From Acidobacteria bacterium 13_1_40CM_65_14 (lineage in GTDB: Bacteria > Acidobacteriota > Vicinamibacteria > Vicinamibacterales > CAVVIG01), in NCBI GenBank assembly GCA_001917905.1, contig MNEX01000016.1:1-33303 (forward strand): a stretch of 33,303 nt of DNA, in the 5' to 3' direction. Under the pieces are notes generated by a model, which was not told where the DNA came from, searched no databases, and was given only the letters and a program-made list of their open reading frames with translations. This document shows, piece after piece, positions 1 to 8,212 of this stretch. The stretch's first letter is position 1; every line of letters begins with the position of its first letter. The position numbers and the translations under genes are program-made.

Positions 1-242
1 AAGCCTAAGACGAGGTCCTTGGCTTCTGCGTACGGGCCGTCGGTGACCACCTTCTTCTTGCCGCGGACCACCTTACCGGTGGGCTCGAGCGGCTGCCCCC
101 GATTCTTCAGGTGCCCCTTCGCTTCCAGGTCGCGTATCCAGGCCAGCCACGCCTGCAGGCTCCGCTGCGCGCGCTCCGGCGTGCCCATGGCTTCGCGCTG
201 GTCCGCCTCGGTGGCCCGAAAAAGAAAAACGAACTCGCTCAT
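1..242 (-). CDS. DGPF/YCII-related protein, 5' part only
   Basis: The gene starts with ATG at 242 and runs off the left edge after 80 codons with no stop. The visible protein begins MSEFVFLFRAT and ends with the family signature TDGPYAEAKD, the DGPF motif of the YCII superfamily (small ferredoxin-fold proteins of about 110-130 residues). A GGAGA Shine-Dalgarno-like stretch lies 7-8 nt upstream of the ATG. Genes of this family are typically targets or partners of ECF42 sigma factors; a second DGPF gene and an ECF42 factor are at 13.9-15.6 kb. The biochemical activity of DGPF proteins is unknown. It stands divergent from the VOC-gene scrap at 396-572, a frequent companion family, which suggests a partly decayed ECF42 locus. 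Family assignment is firm; function is not. Confidence 0.85.
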   Translation of the reverse strand, partial: MSEFVFLFRATEADQREAMGTPERAQRSLQAWLAWIRDLEAKGHLKNRGQPLEPTGKVVRGKKKVVTDGPYAEAKDLVLG

Positions 243-301
243 CGATTGTCTCCGCCGCCGTTCGGCAGCATCACAGGGAACTATGGCGCGACCTCGCCGA
301 A

Positions 302-325
302 GCCCCGGCTGTGTGACGCCGGGGC
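302..325. other. perfect 8-bp hairpin
   Basis: GCCCCGGC (302-309) and GCCGGGGC (318-325) are perfect inverted copies around an 8-nt loop, between the DGPF gene and the VOC remnant. There is no U-tract, so it is not a classical terminator. On the minus strand it would lie in the leader of the DGPF gene if transcription starts near 345. Confidence 0.4.
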
Positions 326-395
326 GGCGGCGGGCCGGGTGCTTCAGCTCGTCGACGTTCGAGCCGACGGCCGCCGGACATTTTTTTCCGACCCG

Positions 396-572
396 ATGTC
401 GAGAATCGGCCTTGAGCTCCGATTCGGGCTGTCGTGGCAGATCGTCCCGAACGCGCTGGGCCGGATGCTGAGCGACAAGGACGCCGCGAAATCGAAGCGG
501 GTCATGAACGTCATGCTCCAGATGGACAAGCTCGATCTGAAGCGGTTGCAGCAGGCGTACGACGGCGAGTGA
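396..572 (+). pseudogene. 3' remnant of a PhnB-like VOC protein
   Basis: The last ~52 codons encode FGLSWQIVP, MLSDKD and LQMDKLDLKRLQQAYDG, which is the characteristic C-terminus of PhnB-like (3-demethylubiquinone methyltransferase-like) VOC proteins. The frame stays open upstream to 111, but that part matches nothing in the family and lies antisense to the DGPF gene, so only the tail survives. The intact protein would be about 140-160 residues with two VOC modules; the metal-binding N-terminal half is missing. The ATG at 396 is the first Met before the homologous stretch and has no good ribosome site. VOC/PhnB genes commonly sit beside DGPF and ECF42 genes, so this reads as a decayed partner of the divergent gene. 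A rearrangement has removed its 5' half. Confidence 0.7.
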
Positions 573-599
573 CGGCCAGGGCGGCGGGCCGGCTCGCGG

Positions 600-1091
600 T
601 TACCGCCGCTTTGACTCGGCTTTCTTCTTCGGTCTCGGTTTCCTCTTCGATGTGACGCGTGTCGCGTCGGCCCTCGAGGCCAGCACGTCAGGCAGCTCGT
701 ACGCCTCGTGAAGCCAGTCGGTGACGGGCGGTTCCACTTCGTCGCGATGCGTGATCTTCAGGATATTGGCAACCTTGGTCTTCGACTTGCGGTCGGCCCG
801 GCGCACCTGCGGCGCCCTCAGCGCGCGGCCAAGGAACACGCAGACTTCGAGGAAGCTCCTCTTCGGACGGACGAAGAAGTAACACGACTCGCGCGAAAAC
901 ATGATGCACGTGCCCGAGGCGTAGATCCGCTGGTCTCCAAAGGTGACGGCGGTCTCGCGCAGCCGCTCCCAGGCGTCCTGTAAATCCTCCGAGAGATCCT
1001 GCGTCAGCGCCGCTTCGGTCGTCGTCCAGCAGTCGTGCTCCTCTCCTTCCTCGACCCACTGCTTGCAGTGGTAGCACTCTCGACCGGCCAT
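600..1091 (-). CDS. DUF5655-type protein with N-terminal Cys/His cluster
   Basis: This is a 163-residue protein. The N-terminus holds CYHCKQWVEEGEEHDC, a CxxC plus His/Cys pattern that could bind zinc. The C-terminal half (about 60-140), with FVRPKRSFLEV and later HRDEVEPPVTDWLHEAYE, resembles DUF5655, a domain of unknown function found alone or fused to endonuclease-like modules. The tail is strongly basic (KRKPRPKKKAESKRR), suggesting nucleic-acid contact. The start is ATG 1091; no Shine-Dalgarno is visible, but TACAAT lies 6 nt upstream, consistent with a leaderless mRNA. The opposite strand carries open frames, as expected at this GC content, but none with family features. Family moderately sure, function unknown. 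Confidence 0.7.
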   Translation of the reverse strand: MAGRECYHCKQWVEEGEEHDCWTTTEAALTQDLSEDLQDAWERLRETAVTFGDQRIYASGTCIMFSRESCYFFVRPKRSFLEVCVFLGRALRAPQVRRADRKSKTKVANILKITHRDEVEPPVTDWLHEAYELPDVLASRADATRVTSKRKPRPKKKAESKRR

Positions 1092-1097
1092 GCCCCA

Positions 1098-1103
1098 ATT
1101 GTA
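1098..1103 (-). promoter_or_regulatory. -10 element, possible leaderless promoter
   Basis: Read on the minus strand this is TACAAT followed by 6 nt and then the ATG at 1091. A transcript initiated there would begin at or next to the start codon. No clear -35 was found. Confidence 0.4.
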
Positions 1104-1180
1104 GTGATGGACCCGCGCCGACGGCCCGCCATCGGAGCGACGCGCGAGGACTGGAACATTCTTGCTGTCAGTTTACGGGT

Positions 1181-2314
1181 TCACTGAGCTCGGCGCGCCG
1201 TCTCAGGAGTCTCAACAGAGGCGCCACATGAGCGGCGCACGACCAATTGCGTTTGCAGCAGAATGTCGCGGACAGGAGTTTCGGGGCGACTGACCCGATC
1301 GAGCATCGCGGCGAACGCGGCCGCACCAATCTCGCGTGTCGGTTGCCGCAACGTGGTGAGTGGGACGGGCAGAAGATTCGCGTAGTCCAGGTCGTCGATT
1401 CCGACCAGTCTCACGTCCGCGGGTATGGAATAACCGAGCTCGAGGATCGAGCGCATCAGACGCGCGGCTGTCCAGTCGTTGGCGCAGACGATGGCTTCTG
1501 GTTTGGACGCCATCAGCGTGCGGACGCTGTCCAGCTCGGTTGGATCGAGACGATGCACGAATTCACGGTTGATCGGTGAGTTCCACGCGTACAGCGCCTC
1601 GCGGTACCCCGCTTCACGAGCCTCCACGGTCGCCGCGGCATTCTGCACCGCGACGAATGCAATCTGCCGCGATCCCAGATGCAGCAGGTGTTCGGTGATG
1701 CGATAGCCGGCGCGGCGGTTGTCGATGCCGACCAGATCGTGCACACCGCGGTCAGGGTAGGGGACGACGGTGCGATCGAGCAGCACGAGAGGAATACCCG
1801 TATCGTCGAGTGCTTGCGCGATCCTGCGGTTGACGGCGTCTTTGCCCGGAGTCAATTCGAGAGGTGCGAAGAAGACGCCCGACACGCGACGATCGATATA
1901 CTGCCGGCATAACTGCCAGGCGCGTTCTTCCTTGGACGCGGCCGCGCTCGGCAGGCTGCCCCACAGCAGCGCATGCTGTCGCGCGAGCGGCGACGCCATC
2001 ATGCCCTGACAAATCGGCTCGAAGATTTCGGTCTCTCCCAGATCAGGTATCAGGAGTCCGAAGGAGAGTGCGTCGGTGACGCTCCGCGCTTTGACATAGG
2101 ATCCGGATCCCGCCCGACGCTCGACCAGCCCCGCGAGTTGCAGGTCCCTGACGGCTCGTCCCACGGTAATTCTCGAGGCGCCGAACGTGCGCTCGAGCTC
2201 GGCCTCGCTTGGCAGCCGGTCGCCTGTTTTGAACCGGCCGGATTCGATTTCACTCGCCAGCGCGTCGAACACTTTCTGGTACTTGGGGGATTTTTCTATG
2301 GGAGCCACGCACAA
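1181..2314 (-). CDS. GntR-family regulator with LacI-type ligand domain
   Basis: The 377-residue protein has a GntR winged helix at about 8-75 (KYQKVFDALASEI, GDRLPSEAELERTFGASRITV, GSGSYV) followed by a periplasmic-binding-protein-like domain of LacI/GalR type (about 80-360). The latter includes RRVSGVFFAPLE, DRRAGYRITEHLLHLG-like sequence, AIVCANDWTA and VGIDDLDYANLLPVPLTTLRQP. This architecture is that of AraR-like sugar repressors. The first possible start is TTG at 2314; GTG at 2308 is equally plausible because TATCAT lies 6 nt before it and no ribosome site is seen. It is divergent from a HAD phosphatase, with operator-like repeats between, so it probably represses both itself and that operon in response to a sugar or sugar phosphate. 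The ligand cannot be read from sequence. Confidence 0.88.
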   Translation of the reverse strand: MCVAPIEKSPKYQKVFDALASEIESGRFKTGDRLPSEAELERTFGASRITVGRAVRDLQLAGLVERRAGSGSYVKARSVTDALSFGLLIPDLGETEIFEPICQGMMASPLARQHALLWGSLPSAAASKEERAWQLCRQYIDRRVSGVFFAPLELTPGKDAVNRRIAQALDDTGIPLVLLDRTVVPYPDRGVHDLVGIDNRRAGYRITEHLLHLGSRQIAFVAVQNAAATVEAREAGYREALYAWNSPINREFVHRLDPTELDSVRTLMASKPEAIVCANDWTAARLMRSILELGYSIPADVRLVGIDDLDYANLLPVPLTTLRQPTREIGAAAFAAMLDRVSRPETPVRDILLQTQLVVRRSCGASVETPETARRAQ

Positions 2315-2320
2315 ATGATA
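2315..2320 (-). promoter_or_regulatory. -10-like TATCAT of the regulator gene
   Basis: Minus-strand TATCAT lies 6 nt before the GTG at 2308. It overlaps GATATAGCAGC (2317-2327 on the plus strand), an 9-of-11 match to GATATAACAAC at 2441-2451, which points to autoregulation. Confidence 0.35.
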
Positions 2321-2339
2321 TAGCAGCTTAACCAGGCAG

Positions 2340-2349
2340 ACAACGTTGT
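2340..2349. promoter_or_regulatory. palindrome ACAACGTTGT, candidate operator
   Basis: This is a perfect 10-bp palindrome in the divergent intergenic region. It shares the GTTG/CAAC half-site with the palindromic site at 2438-2451, so both may be contacted by the GntR/LacI-type regulator. Confidence 0.35.
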
Positions 2350-2415
2350 TGTAAACGCAAAATACGCGACATTTTTGTGCTTTTGTCTCTTTGGTCGTTG
2401 ACGCAGGCGTGCCCG

Positions 2416-2451
2416 GTTGTTATCGTGATCGTCGGTAGTTGATATAACAAC
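2416..2451. promoter_or_regulatory. candidate operator pair before the HAD gene
   Basis: GTTGTTAT (2416-2423) and ATAACAAC (2444-2451) are perfect inverted 8-mers. The right arm is also half of GTTGATATAACAAC (2438-2451), which is palindromic at 12 of 14 positions. The site ends immediately before AAAGGA, the ribosome site of the gene at 2465, so bound repressor would block transcription or very early elongation. Attribution to the divergent GntR regulator is inference. Confidence 0.45.
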
Positions 2452-2464
2452 AAAGGAACACGCA

Positions 2465-3286
2465 ATGCCGCCTGCACCGTCCAAGCACTTCCTCGTGGTC
2501 TCAGACTTTGACCAGACCCTTAGCTTCAACGATTCGGGTCAGATACTCAGCGATCTGCTCGGCATTACCGACTTTCGCCAAAAGGTCGACGGCCTCGCGT
2601 CGAGCAACCTTGTCCAGCAGGGGGCCGAGCTCGCCTACCTGATTCGTCACGACCCCGCGTTTCGAGGCGTGCGTAAAGAGCACCTGGCCGAGGCCGGCCG
2701 GCTCGCACGCTTACGCAGCGATATTCCGGCACTCGTTGAGTTTCTCAAGCGAGGCCTCGACGGTTTTCAATTTTCCTTCTTCGTGATTTCAGCGGCGCCG
2801 CAAGAGGTGATTCAGTCGGCCCTCGCCGGAGCGGTTGCCGTCGATCACATCATCGGAACGGAATTCGACTACGACTCGGATTCCGGGGAGGTGCACGCGA
2901 TTCGGCGCGTGCCGGCAGGGTACGGCAAAGTCGCCGTGCTCGAGCAGCTGGAGGAGCGGCTCGGGTCGCCGCCAGACCGCACGATTTACATCGGCGACGG
3001 GAGTTCGGATGTGCACGTGATGCTGCACGTGAACAGTCGCGATGGGTTCACCATTGCGGTCTCCGAAAACCGCCTGCTGGCCCGCATCGCACAGAGCACC
3101 GTCATCAGCGAGAACGCATTCAGCGTCTTGATCCCGATTCTCGAGCGCATCGTCGGTTGGCGTTCGGGCGAGATCCGTGAGTTTTTCGAAACGTACGCGT
3201 TACGCCTGCACGAATGGGAGAAGGCGCGGACCGACCGCGTCACGATCGTGGGTTCATCGGTGATTCCAGGCGATGCCGTCGCGTGA
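2465..3286 (+). CDS. HAD-superfamily phosphatase
   Basis: The 273-residue protein has HAD motif I as SDFDQTLS (residues 13-20, nucleophile Asp and general acid Asp), motif II as FFVISAAP, a Lys in the region before motif IV (GYGKVAV), and motif IV as YIGDGSSDVHVM. The layout resembles the phosphoserine-phosphatase-like subgroup, with a helical cap between motifs I and II, so a soluble phosphomonoesterase acting on a small phosphometabolite is likely. The ATG has AAAGGA 8 nt upstream. It is divergent from a sugar-type repressor and followed 15 nt later by a small membrane protein, forming a two-gene unit that the repressor probably controls. Substrate unknown. Confidence 0.85.
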   Translation: MPPAPSKHFLVVSDFDQTLSFNDSGQILSDLLGITDFRQKVDGLASSNLVQQGAELAYLIRHDPAFRGVRKEHLAEAGRLARLRSDIPALVEFLKRGLDGFQFSFFVISAAPQEVIQSALAGAVAVDHIIGTEFDYDSDSGEVHAIRRVPAGYGKVAVLEQLEERLGSPPDRTIYIGDGSSDVHVMLHVNSRDGFTIAVSENRLLARIAQSTVISENAFSVLIPILERIVGWRSGEIREFFETYALRLHEWEKARTDRVTIVGSSVIPGDAVA

Positions 3287-3301
3287 TCAGAGGACTACCG
3301 C

Positions 3302-3526
3302 ATGGTGGACTATCTCGGATGGGCCGCAACGGCCGTTTTCGTGTCGTCGTATTTCTGCGCCAGCGCTCACGCACTGCGACGGGCTCAAATGATCGGTGCA
3401 GTCATGTGGATGGCGTACGCGGTCGTGATGCACGCCGCTCCCGTGTTCGTCGCCAATCTGCTCGTGCTGGTCGCGGCAGCCTGGACGGCAGTGCGCTCGT
3501 GTCGGAGCACCGGAGCTCGCTGTTGA
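3302..3526 (+). CDS. small PQ-loop/SemiSWEET-like membrane protein
   Basis: This is a 74-residue protein with about three hydrophobic helices (roughly 4-21, 28-46, 48-66). It has the pattern LGWAATAVFVSSY near the start, LRRAQMIGAVMWMAYAV in the middle and PVFVANLLVLVAA near the end. That Trp/Tyr/Pro-Val-Ala-Asn pattern is like the small YgjV/CBU_0592-like and SemiSWEET-like family, whose members are about 80-90 residues. A SemiSWEET works as a dimer to move sugars. An AGAGGA ribosome site lies 9 nt before the ATG, and the upstream HAD gene ends 15 nt away, so they are likely co-transcribed. The last residues (CRSTGARC) are polar and could reflect a slightly altered C-terminus. Family is a tentative call. 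Confidence 0.6.
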   Translation: MVDYLGWAATAVFVSSYFCASAHALRRAQMIGAVMWMAYAVVMHAAPVFVANLLVLVAAAWTAVRSCRSTGARC

Positions 3527-3542
3527 AGGACATCTGTCGCGC

Positions 3543-3743
3543 TCATGGCGGCGGTCCAGCCTGTGAAACTGGCCCGCGCGACCAGCGCCACCGGCCGCTG
3601 ATCGCACGGTCATCACGATCTGAAGTACTCGGGTTGCCGTTCGCGTCGGAACCGAGATTCGTGGTCGTCGGCTGCTGTGCGTAGACGACGAATGCGCTCG
3701 CGCCGAGGAGCGCCGCCGTCACGACGATTGATCGCGGTCGCAT
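3543..3743 (-). pseudogene. probable 5' remnant of a secreted esterase gene
   Basis: A 66-codon frame begins with a clear signal peptide (MRPRSIVVTAALLGASAF, cleavage after VYAQ) and continues TTTNLGSDANGNP. From memory, this short segment is typical of the mature N-terminus of acidobacterial CE15 (glucuronoyl-esterase-like) secreted hydrolases, which are about 400-450 residues. After GNP the sequence turns into Arg/Ser-rich text and stops, so nearly all of the enzyme is absent. It starts 10 nt after the xylose isomerase stop on the same strand, as an operon member would, and a xylan-side-chain esterase would fit that operon. It could instead be a genuine tiny secreted protein; the family match rests on about 13 residues. 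Confidence 0.4.
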
Positions 3744-3753
3744 GATTTCTCGC

Positions 3754-4905
3754 TCACCGCACGCCGAGCAGTACGTCCATCGTCAACTGATCGAGGCGCT
3801 CGTACGCGAGTCCTCGTTTCGCCAGGCCGACGCGGTCGAAGCTCGAGCCGAGCAGAAGGTCGCGATGCCGGGGCGTATACGACACGAGCTCGGTCGCGCC
3901 GGTCTCGGACAACAATGCCTGGATTTCAGCATCGGCGTTCCAGCGCTTCGCACGCTCGCGAAGGATCAGGTACGTGCGCATGCAGCCGCGCGCAAAGTCT
4001 TTGACGCCTTCGTAGTCTTCCGTGCGGTACGCGTGGGCGTCGAAATGACGCGGACCCTGGTAGCCGACGTCCTCGAGGAACTTGACGAGCCAGAAGGCGG
4101 CTTTCACGTTCGCCGATCCGAAGCGGAAGTCCTGATCGTAGCGGCCGGGCGCCTGATCATTCAGATCGATGTGAAAGAGCTTGCCGGCTTCCCAGGCCTG
4201 CGCGACCGCGTGCAGGAAGTTGAGGCCGGCCATCTGCTCGTGCGCAACCTCCGGGTTGACGCCGACCATCTCGGGATGATCGAGCGTCGCGATGAATCCC
4301 AGATACGCACCGGTCGTCGCCATGTAGATGTCGCCGCGCGGCTCGTTCGGCTTCGCCTCGAGTGCGACCTTGAAACCGTACTGCCGATCGATCGAGTACT
4401 CGCACAGATAGTTGACCGCCTCGCGCAGCCGCTTGACCGCTTCATCGGGACGCCGGCACGCGTCGGTTTCAGCGCCTTCGCGCCCGCCCCACAAGACGAA
4501 GATCTTCGCGCCGAGCGCCGCGCCCAAATCCATCGCGCGCATCGTCTTCTGCAGCGCGTATGCGCGAACGCGCGCGTCGTTCGCCGTGAACGCGCCGTCG
4601 CGAAACACCGGGTCGAAGAACAGGTTCACCGTCGCCATCGGGACGACGATGCCGTGGCGCTCGCAGGCGCATGTGAATTCCTTGACGATGCGGTCGCGCT
4701 CGGAAGGGGTCGCGTCGATCGGCACCAGATCGTTGTCGTGCAGGTTGACGCCCCACGCGCCGACTTCCCCGAGCATCGCGACGGCGGCGGCCGGCGCGAG
4801 CGCGTCGCGCACGACATCGCCGAACGGATCGCGGCCCCGATTGCCGACGGTCCACAGCCCGAATGAAAACTTGTCTTCCGGTCGCGGCGTGTATGCGTCA
4901 GACAT
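3754..4905 (-). CDS. xylA: xylose isomerase
   Basis: The 383-residue enzyme interconverts D-xylose and D-xylulose in the cytoplasm and belongs to the actinobacterial-size class. Key residues are visible: LHDNDL (His/Asp of ring opening), [10 protein letters not shown] (substrate Trp), [12 protein letters not shown] (metal Glu and catalytic Lys), NPEVAHEQM (metal Glu and His), HIDLND and YDQDFRFG (metal Asp cluster), and [11 protein letters not shown]. The residues after GLWTVG read NRGRDPFG where Streptomyces enzymes have WQGRDPFG. The start ATG at 4905 is chosen because homology begins there; it overlaps the xylulokinase stop by 8 nt (ATGTCTGA), indicating translational coupling. It is the next step before the kinase in the xylose pathway. 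Very sure. Confidence 0.96.
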   Translation of the reverse strand: MSDAYTPRPEDKFSFGLWTVGNRGRDPFGDVVRDALAPAAAVAMLGEVGAWGVNLHDNDLVPIDATPSERDRIVKEFTCACERHGIVVPMATVNLFFDPVFRDGAFTANDARVRAYALQKTMRAMDLGAALGAKIFVLWGGREGAETDACRRPDEAVKRLREAVNYLCEYSIDRQYGFKVALEAKPNEPRGDIYMATTGAYLGFIATLDHPEMVGVNPEVAHEQMAGLNFLHAVAQAWEAGKLFHIDLNDQAPGRYDQDFRFGSANVKAAFWLVKFLEDVGYQGPRHFDAHAYRTEDYEGVKDFARGCMRTYLILRERAKRWNADAEIQALLSETGATELVSYTPRHRDLLLGSSFDRVGLAKRGLAYERLDQLTMDVLLGVR

Positions 4906-6415
4906 AAGCCTCGTTGCGCGCGCTGCTGTCGGCCATCGCTCGCAGCGCCGGATACACGCGTCGGTAGTGCGCGTACCGATCATTCATGGTGGCGACCGCA
5001 TCGGCCTGTGGAGAAGTCGTCGCGCCGCGACGCACGGTGGCGTCAACAGCTTCGTCAACACTCGCCCAGACGCGCGCGCCCACTCCGGCCAGGATCGCCG
5101 CGCCGAGCGCTGCGCCCTCGTCGGCGACGATCGTTTCGACGGCCCGCCCGTACACGTTCGCCTGAATCTCGCGCCACAGCGCCGACCGCGCGCCGCCGCC
5201 GCCGACGACGATGCGCTCCACCGGTACGGCGAGCTCGGAGAAAATCGTGAACGTGTCGCGAAGACTGAACGCGACGCCTTCGAGCACCGCGCGCACGACG
5301 TGGCCGCGGCCGTGATTCGCCGCAAGGCCGACACACGCCGCGCGAATGTTCGGATCGCAGTGCGGCGTCCGTTCGCCCATCAGATACGGCGCCCAGAGCA
5401 CGCCGTCGGCGCCCGGCGGCACGCGCGCGGCTTCGGCCGTCAGATCGTCGTAGGTGACGCCGCCGGTCGATATTGCCGGGGCGATCAGATCGCGCAGCCA
5501 CCGCAGCGACAAACCGGCGGCCTGCGTCACGCCCATGACGTGCCACCGCCCCGGCACGGCGTGACAGAACGTGTGGATCCGCCCCCGCGGATCGGTCACC
5601 GGCCGATCGGTCGCCGCGAACACGACGCCTGAGGTCCCGATGGTCGCGCTGACCGCTCCCGGTCGCGTGATCCCCATGCCAACGGCGCCGGCCGCCTGAT
5701 CGCCGGCACCGGCGACGATCGACGTTCCGACCGGGACGCCAAGAGCCGCGGCGGCGTCGCGAGAGACGCGAGCGCAGATCTCCGGCGATTCGAACACGCG
5801 CGGCAATAGTCCGACGTCGATCCCGACTTGGTCGAGAACGTCCGACGACCAGCGCCGCCGCGCGACGTCGAGCATCAAGGTACCGGATGCGTCGGCGACG
5901 TCGATGGCGTGCTCGCCGCTCAGCCGCCACCGAACGTAATCCTTCGGCAGCAGCACGTGCCGCACGCGCGCCCATGTCTCCGGCTCGTGCGCCCGAACCC
6001 AGAGCAGCTTCGTCAGCGTGAAGTTGGTCAGCGCCGGGTTGGACGTGAGCTCGAGCAGCCGGCTCGCTCCGATCGTCGACTCGATCCAGCGGCATTCGGT
6101 TTCGGTCCGCTGATCGCACCAGATGATCGCCGGCCTGAGGACCGCGCCAGCCACATCCATCAGCACCGCACCGTGCATCTGACCCGACAGGCCAATCGCC
6201 TGAATCGCGGCGCCATCCGTCCCGCTCGCGTCGAGGGCGCGGCGCACTGCCGTCTGACAGGCGCGCCACCAATCATCCGGATCCTGCTCGGCCCATCCTG
6301 TCTGCGGCGACCGGAATGCCTCGTGCTCGGCGGACGCCGCCACGGTTCGGCCCGCCTCGTCGAGGACCAGCGCGCGCGATCCCGTGGTGCCGATGTCGAT
6401 GCCCAGGAGAGCCAT
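4898..6415 (-). CDS. xylB: xylulokinase, FGGY family
   Basis: The 505-residue kinase phosphorylates D-xylulose with ATP. It opens with the FGGY phosphate motif [15 protein letters not shown], then [21 protein letters not shown] (substrate loop), [22 protein letters not shown], and the C-terminal ATP-binding signature [14 protein letters not shown]. The frame is open far upstream, but MALLGID at 6415 is the true start by homology and has GAGG 7 nt before it. It follows ThuA by 23 nt and overlaps xylA by 8 nt, so the three form a minus-strand operon. Lyxulose or ribulose kinases share the fold, but the pairing with xylA settles the assignment. Confidence 0.94.
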   Translation of the reverse strand: MALLGIDIGTTGSRALVLDEAGRTVAASAEHEAFRSPQTGWAEQDPDDWWRACQTAVRRALDASGTDGAAIQAIGLSGQMHGAVLMDVAGAVLRPAIIWCDQRTETECRWIESTIGASRLLELTSNPALTNFTLTKLLWVRAHEPETWARVRHVLLPKDYVRWRLSGEHAIDVADASGTLMLDVARRRWSSDVLDQVGIDVGLLPRVFESPEICARVSRDAAAALGVPVGTSIVAGAGDQAAGAVGMGITRPGAVSATIGTSGVVFAATDRPVTDPRGRIHTFCHAVPGRWHVMGVTQAAGLSLRWLRDLIAPAISTGGVTYDDLTAEAARVPPGADGVLWAPYLMGERTPHCDPNIRAACVGLAANHGRGHVVRAVLEGVAFSLRDTFTIFSELAVPVERIVVGGGGARSALWREIQANVYGRAVETIVADEGAALGAAILAGVGARVWASVDEAVDATVRRGATTSPQADAVATMNDRYAHYRRVYPALRAMADSSARNEAYV

Positions 6416-6438
6416 GTGGCGCCTCGTCCGGTGTTCGT

Positions 6439-7353
6439 TCACCGGCGCGCGAGGTTCGGATCCATGCGCAGCAGGTCGGCTCGGTAGACGACCGCGTCGC
6501 GGTGCATCGGAAACGCCGCCGGGATCTTCTGCGTGACGTGTCCCGTCGCCGCCCACTCGGTTCCGCGCTGCAGCGTGGTGACGAAATCGATTGAGCTCAT
6601 CGCTGCGACATCGTGGCCCTCTGCGGTGTGAAAGATCCGGCCTTTGCCGTACGTCACGGCTATCAGAATCGGTTCGTCGCGCGCCGTCTGGTCCGAGTAC
6701 GCGGTCGCGAGAATCGTCATGTTCTTCCCTGGTCCGCGCAGCGTCGCGTACAGCTCGTCGTTGTGATGCATCCACATCGGTGGCAGTCCGCTGATGATCG
6801 GATGGCTGCCGTTGCGCACCGCCACCTGGAATGGCAGGCGCGCGCCGTGCGTCCCCGCGCGCCCCGGCGACTCGTCCTTCACGAGCGTGTTGTTCTTGAA
6901 ATACCAGAGCGGCCCGCTGCGCTCGTCGCGATTTCCCCAGCCGCCGACCGCAATCATCTCGTTGAACTCGGGCCACTTCGCAAACCCGTTGTCGGCGGCA
7001 TGAACCGATACGAGGCCGCCGCCGCTCGACACATAGCGCTCGAACGACCGCTTCGTCTCGGGCAGCCACTCGGGCGCATCGGCGCCGATCCCGGTGTTGT
7101 AGTTCAAGACGACGACGTCGTAGCGCGACCAGTCCGGTTTGAAGGCGTTCAGGTCGGCATTCTCAACGGTGACGGTCGTCGTGTTGAAGATCGCGGCCTC
7201 GTCCAGAATCTTCCCGATCACCGGAGAGGTCGACTTCCAATCGTGGTTGTTCGCGCCGTCGAGCAGCATCACGCGAATCGGCGCGGCCGCGCGGGGCGAC
7301 AGCGGCGCGCTTGCGACGGCGACGGCGACGAGCGCCAGAATCATCTTCCGCAT
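6439..7353 (-). CDS. secreted ThuA-domain protein
   Basis: The 304-residue protein starts at ATG 7353 ([17 protein letters not shown]), a typical signal peptide cleaved near SPRAAA. The mature part is a ThuA/class I glutamine-amidotransferase-like fold: [13 protein letters not shown] near the start, [31 protein letters not shown], then [19 protein letters not shown] and [14 protein letters not shown]. ThuA was named for trehalose utilisation, but related exported proteins act on sugars of unknown identity. It is first in the unit with xylB and xylA, so it may process a pentose-containing glycan or a keto sugar outside the cytoplasm (inference). No Shine-Dalgarno is evident. Confidence 0.85.
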   Translation of the reverse strand: MRKMILALVAVAVASAPLSPRAAAPIRVMLLDGANNHDWKSTSPVIGKILDEAAIFNTTTVTVENADLNAFKPDWSRYDVVVLNYNTGIGADAPEWLPETKRSFERYVSSGGGLVSVHAADNGFAKWPEFNEMIAVGGWGNRDERSGPLWYFKNNTLVKDESPGRAGTHGARLPFQVAVRNGSHPIISGLPPMWMHHNDELYATLRGPGKNMTILATAYSDQTARDEPILIAVTYGKGRIFHTAEGHDVAAMSSIDFVTTLQRGTEWAATGHVTQKIPAAFPMHRDAVVYRADLLRMDPNLARR

Positions 7354-7407
7354 CGCGCCGCTTGTAGCATCCGTTGGTCGTCCTGTCAATCGGCGACGAG
7401 GTGCGCT

Positions 7408-7413
7408 TATACT
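7408..7413 (+). promoter_or_regulatory. -10 box TATACT of the cytochrome operon
   Basis: TATACT is one base from consensus, 14 nt before the ATG at 7428, with GAGG (7419-7422) between them. A weak -35 candidate, TGTCAA, lies at 7384-7389 (18-nt spacer). The 74-bp gap is shared with the divergent ThuA gene. Confidence 0.4.
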
Positions 7414-7427
7414 CGCGCGAGGCGTTG

Positions 7428-8198
7428 ATGAATCTCGAGCATGCGCTGGCGCTGATTGTCCTCCTCCCGGCGGTGCCTCTCGCCCAGGCGCCGGGCGGTC
7501 GAGAGGCCGAGCCGCCTGGCCAGTCCCTCTTCGCCGCTCGCTGCGGCTTCTGCCACGGCCGCGACGCCGCAGGCGGCGAAAGCGGTCCGGACCTGACGAT
7601 CTCGCCGCTCGTCGCGAAGGACGTCGGCGGCGACACGCTCATTCCCGTCATCCGCGATGGGCGCGTCGACAAAGGCATGCCGGCGTTCGCGCTCGGCGCA
7701 AGCGACCTTGACGCGATCGTCGCGTTCATTCACGACCAGAAGAAGAAGGCGGACTTGAACCCGGGACGGCGGCGCAGCGTTGACCTCGCCGATCTGCAGA
7801 CGGGAAACGCGGAAGCCGGAAAGGCGTACTTCAACGGCGCCGGCGGCTGTGCGCGCTGCCACGCGCCGGGCGGCGATCTCGCCGGCGTCGCCACAAGGCT
7901 GAAGGGGCTCGCGCTGATGCAGCGGATGCTCGACCCCGGTCGCAATCGCGGTCAAAAGCCGAATCCCGCCATCGTTGCGGTCACGACGCGGTCCGGTGAA
8001 ACCGTCACCGGTCACCTTGCCTATCGTGACGAGTTCACGATCGCGCTGACCGACGATTCAGGATGGTACCGATCGTGGCCGACTGGACAGGTGAGGTTCA
8101 GCGTGGACGATCCGCTCGACGCGCACAGAGCGCAGCTCGGGAAGTACACCGACCGCGACATGCACGACGTGCTCGCGTATCTGCAGACGCTGCGGTGA
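7428..8198 (+). CDS. di-haem cytochrome c, periplasmic
   Basis: The 256-residue protein starts with a signal peptide ([20 protein letters not shown]). It contains two haem c sites: CGFCH at residues 39-43 and CARCH at 141-145. GMPAF (Met about 84) supplies the axial Met of the first haem. The first module is a short class I cytochrome c ([29 protein letters not shown]). The second is followed by a C-terminal domain with [13 protein letters not shown], as in cytochromes attached to PQQ dehydrogenases of this phylum. The stop is 14 nt before the PQQ dehydrogenase start, so it is very likely the electron acceptor of that enzyme. The start was chosen for the signal peptide and GAGG site. Confidence 0.92.
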   Translation: MNLEHALALIVLLPAVPLAQAPGGREAEPPGQSLFAARCGFCHGRDAAGGESGPDLTISPLVAKDVGGDTLIPVIRDGRVDKGMPAFALGASDLDAIVAFIHDQKKKADLNPGRRRSVDLADLQTGNAEAGKAYFNGAGGCARCHAPGGDLAGVATRLKGLALMQRMLDPGRNRGQKPNPAIVAVTTRSGETVTGHLAYRDEFTIALTDDSGWYRSWPTGQVRFSVDDPLDAHRAQLGKYTDRDMHDVLAYLQTLR

Positions 8199-8212
8199 GA
8201 GGAGCGACGAAG

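Noticed and set aside
352..380. ECF42 promoter for the left-edge DGPF gene
   Set aside because: The -35 TGTCCG differs from TGTCGA at two positions and the leader would be 110 nt; kept only as a weak hint.
111..395. Upstream half of the VOC remnant frame as coding
   Set aside because: Antisense to the DGPF gene and unlike the VOC N-terminal module; only the tail from about 396 is homologous.
3742..4866. 374-codon plus-strand frame opposite xylose isomerase
   Set aside because: Antisense to a gene with all catalytic residues in place; no recognisable motif.
5055..6272. 405-codon minus-strand frame inside xylulokinase
   Set aside because: Arg-rich composition, no family pattern; a shadow frame of a well-identified gene in GC-rich DNA.
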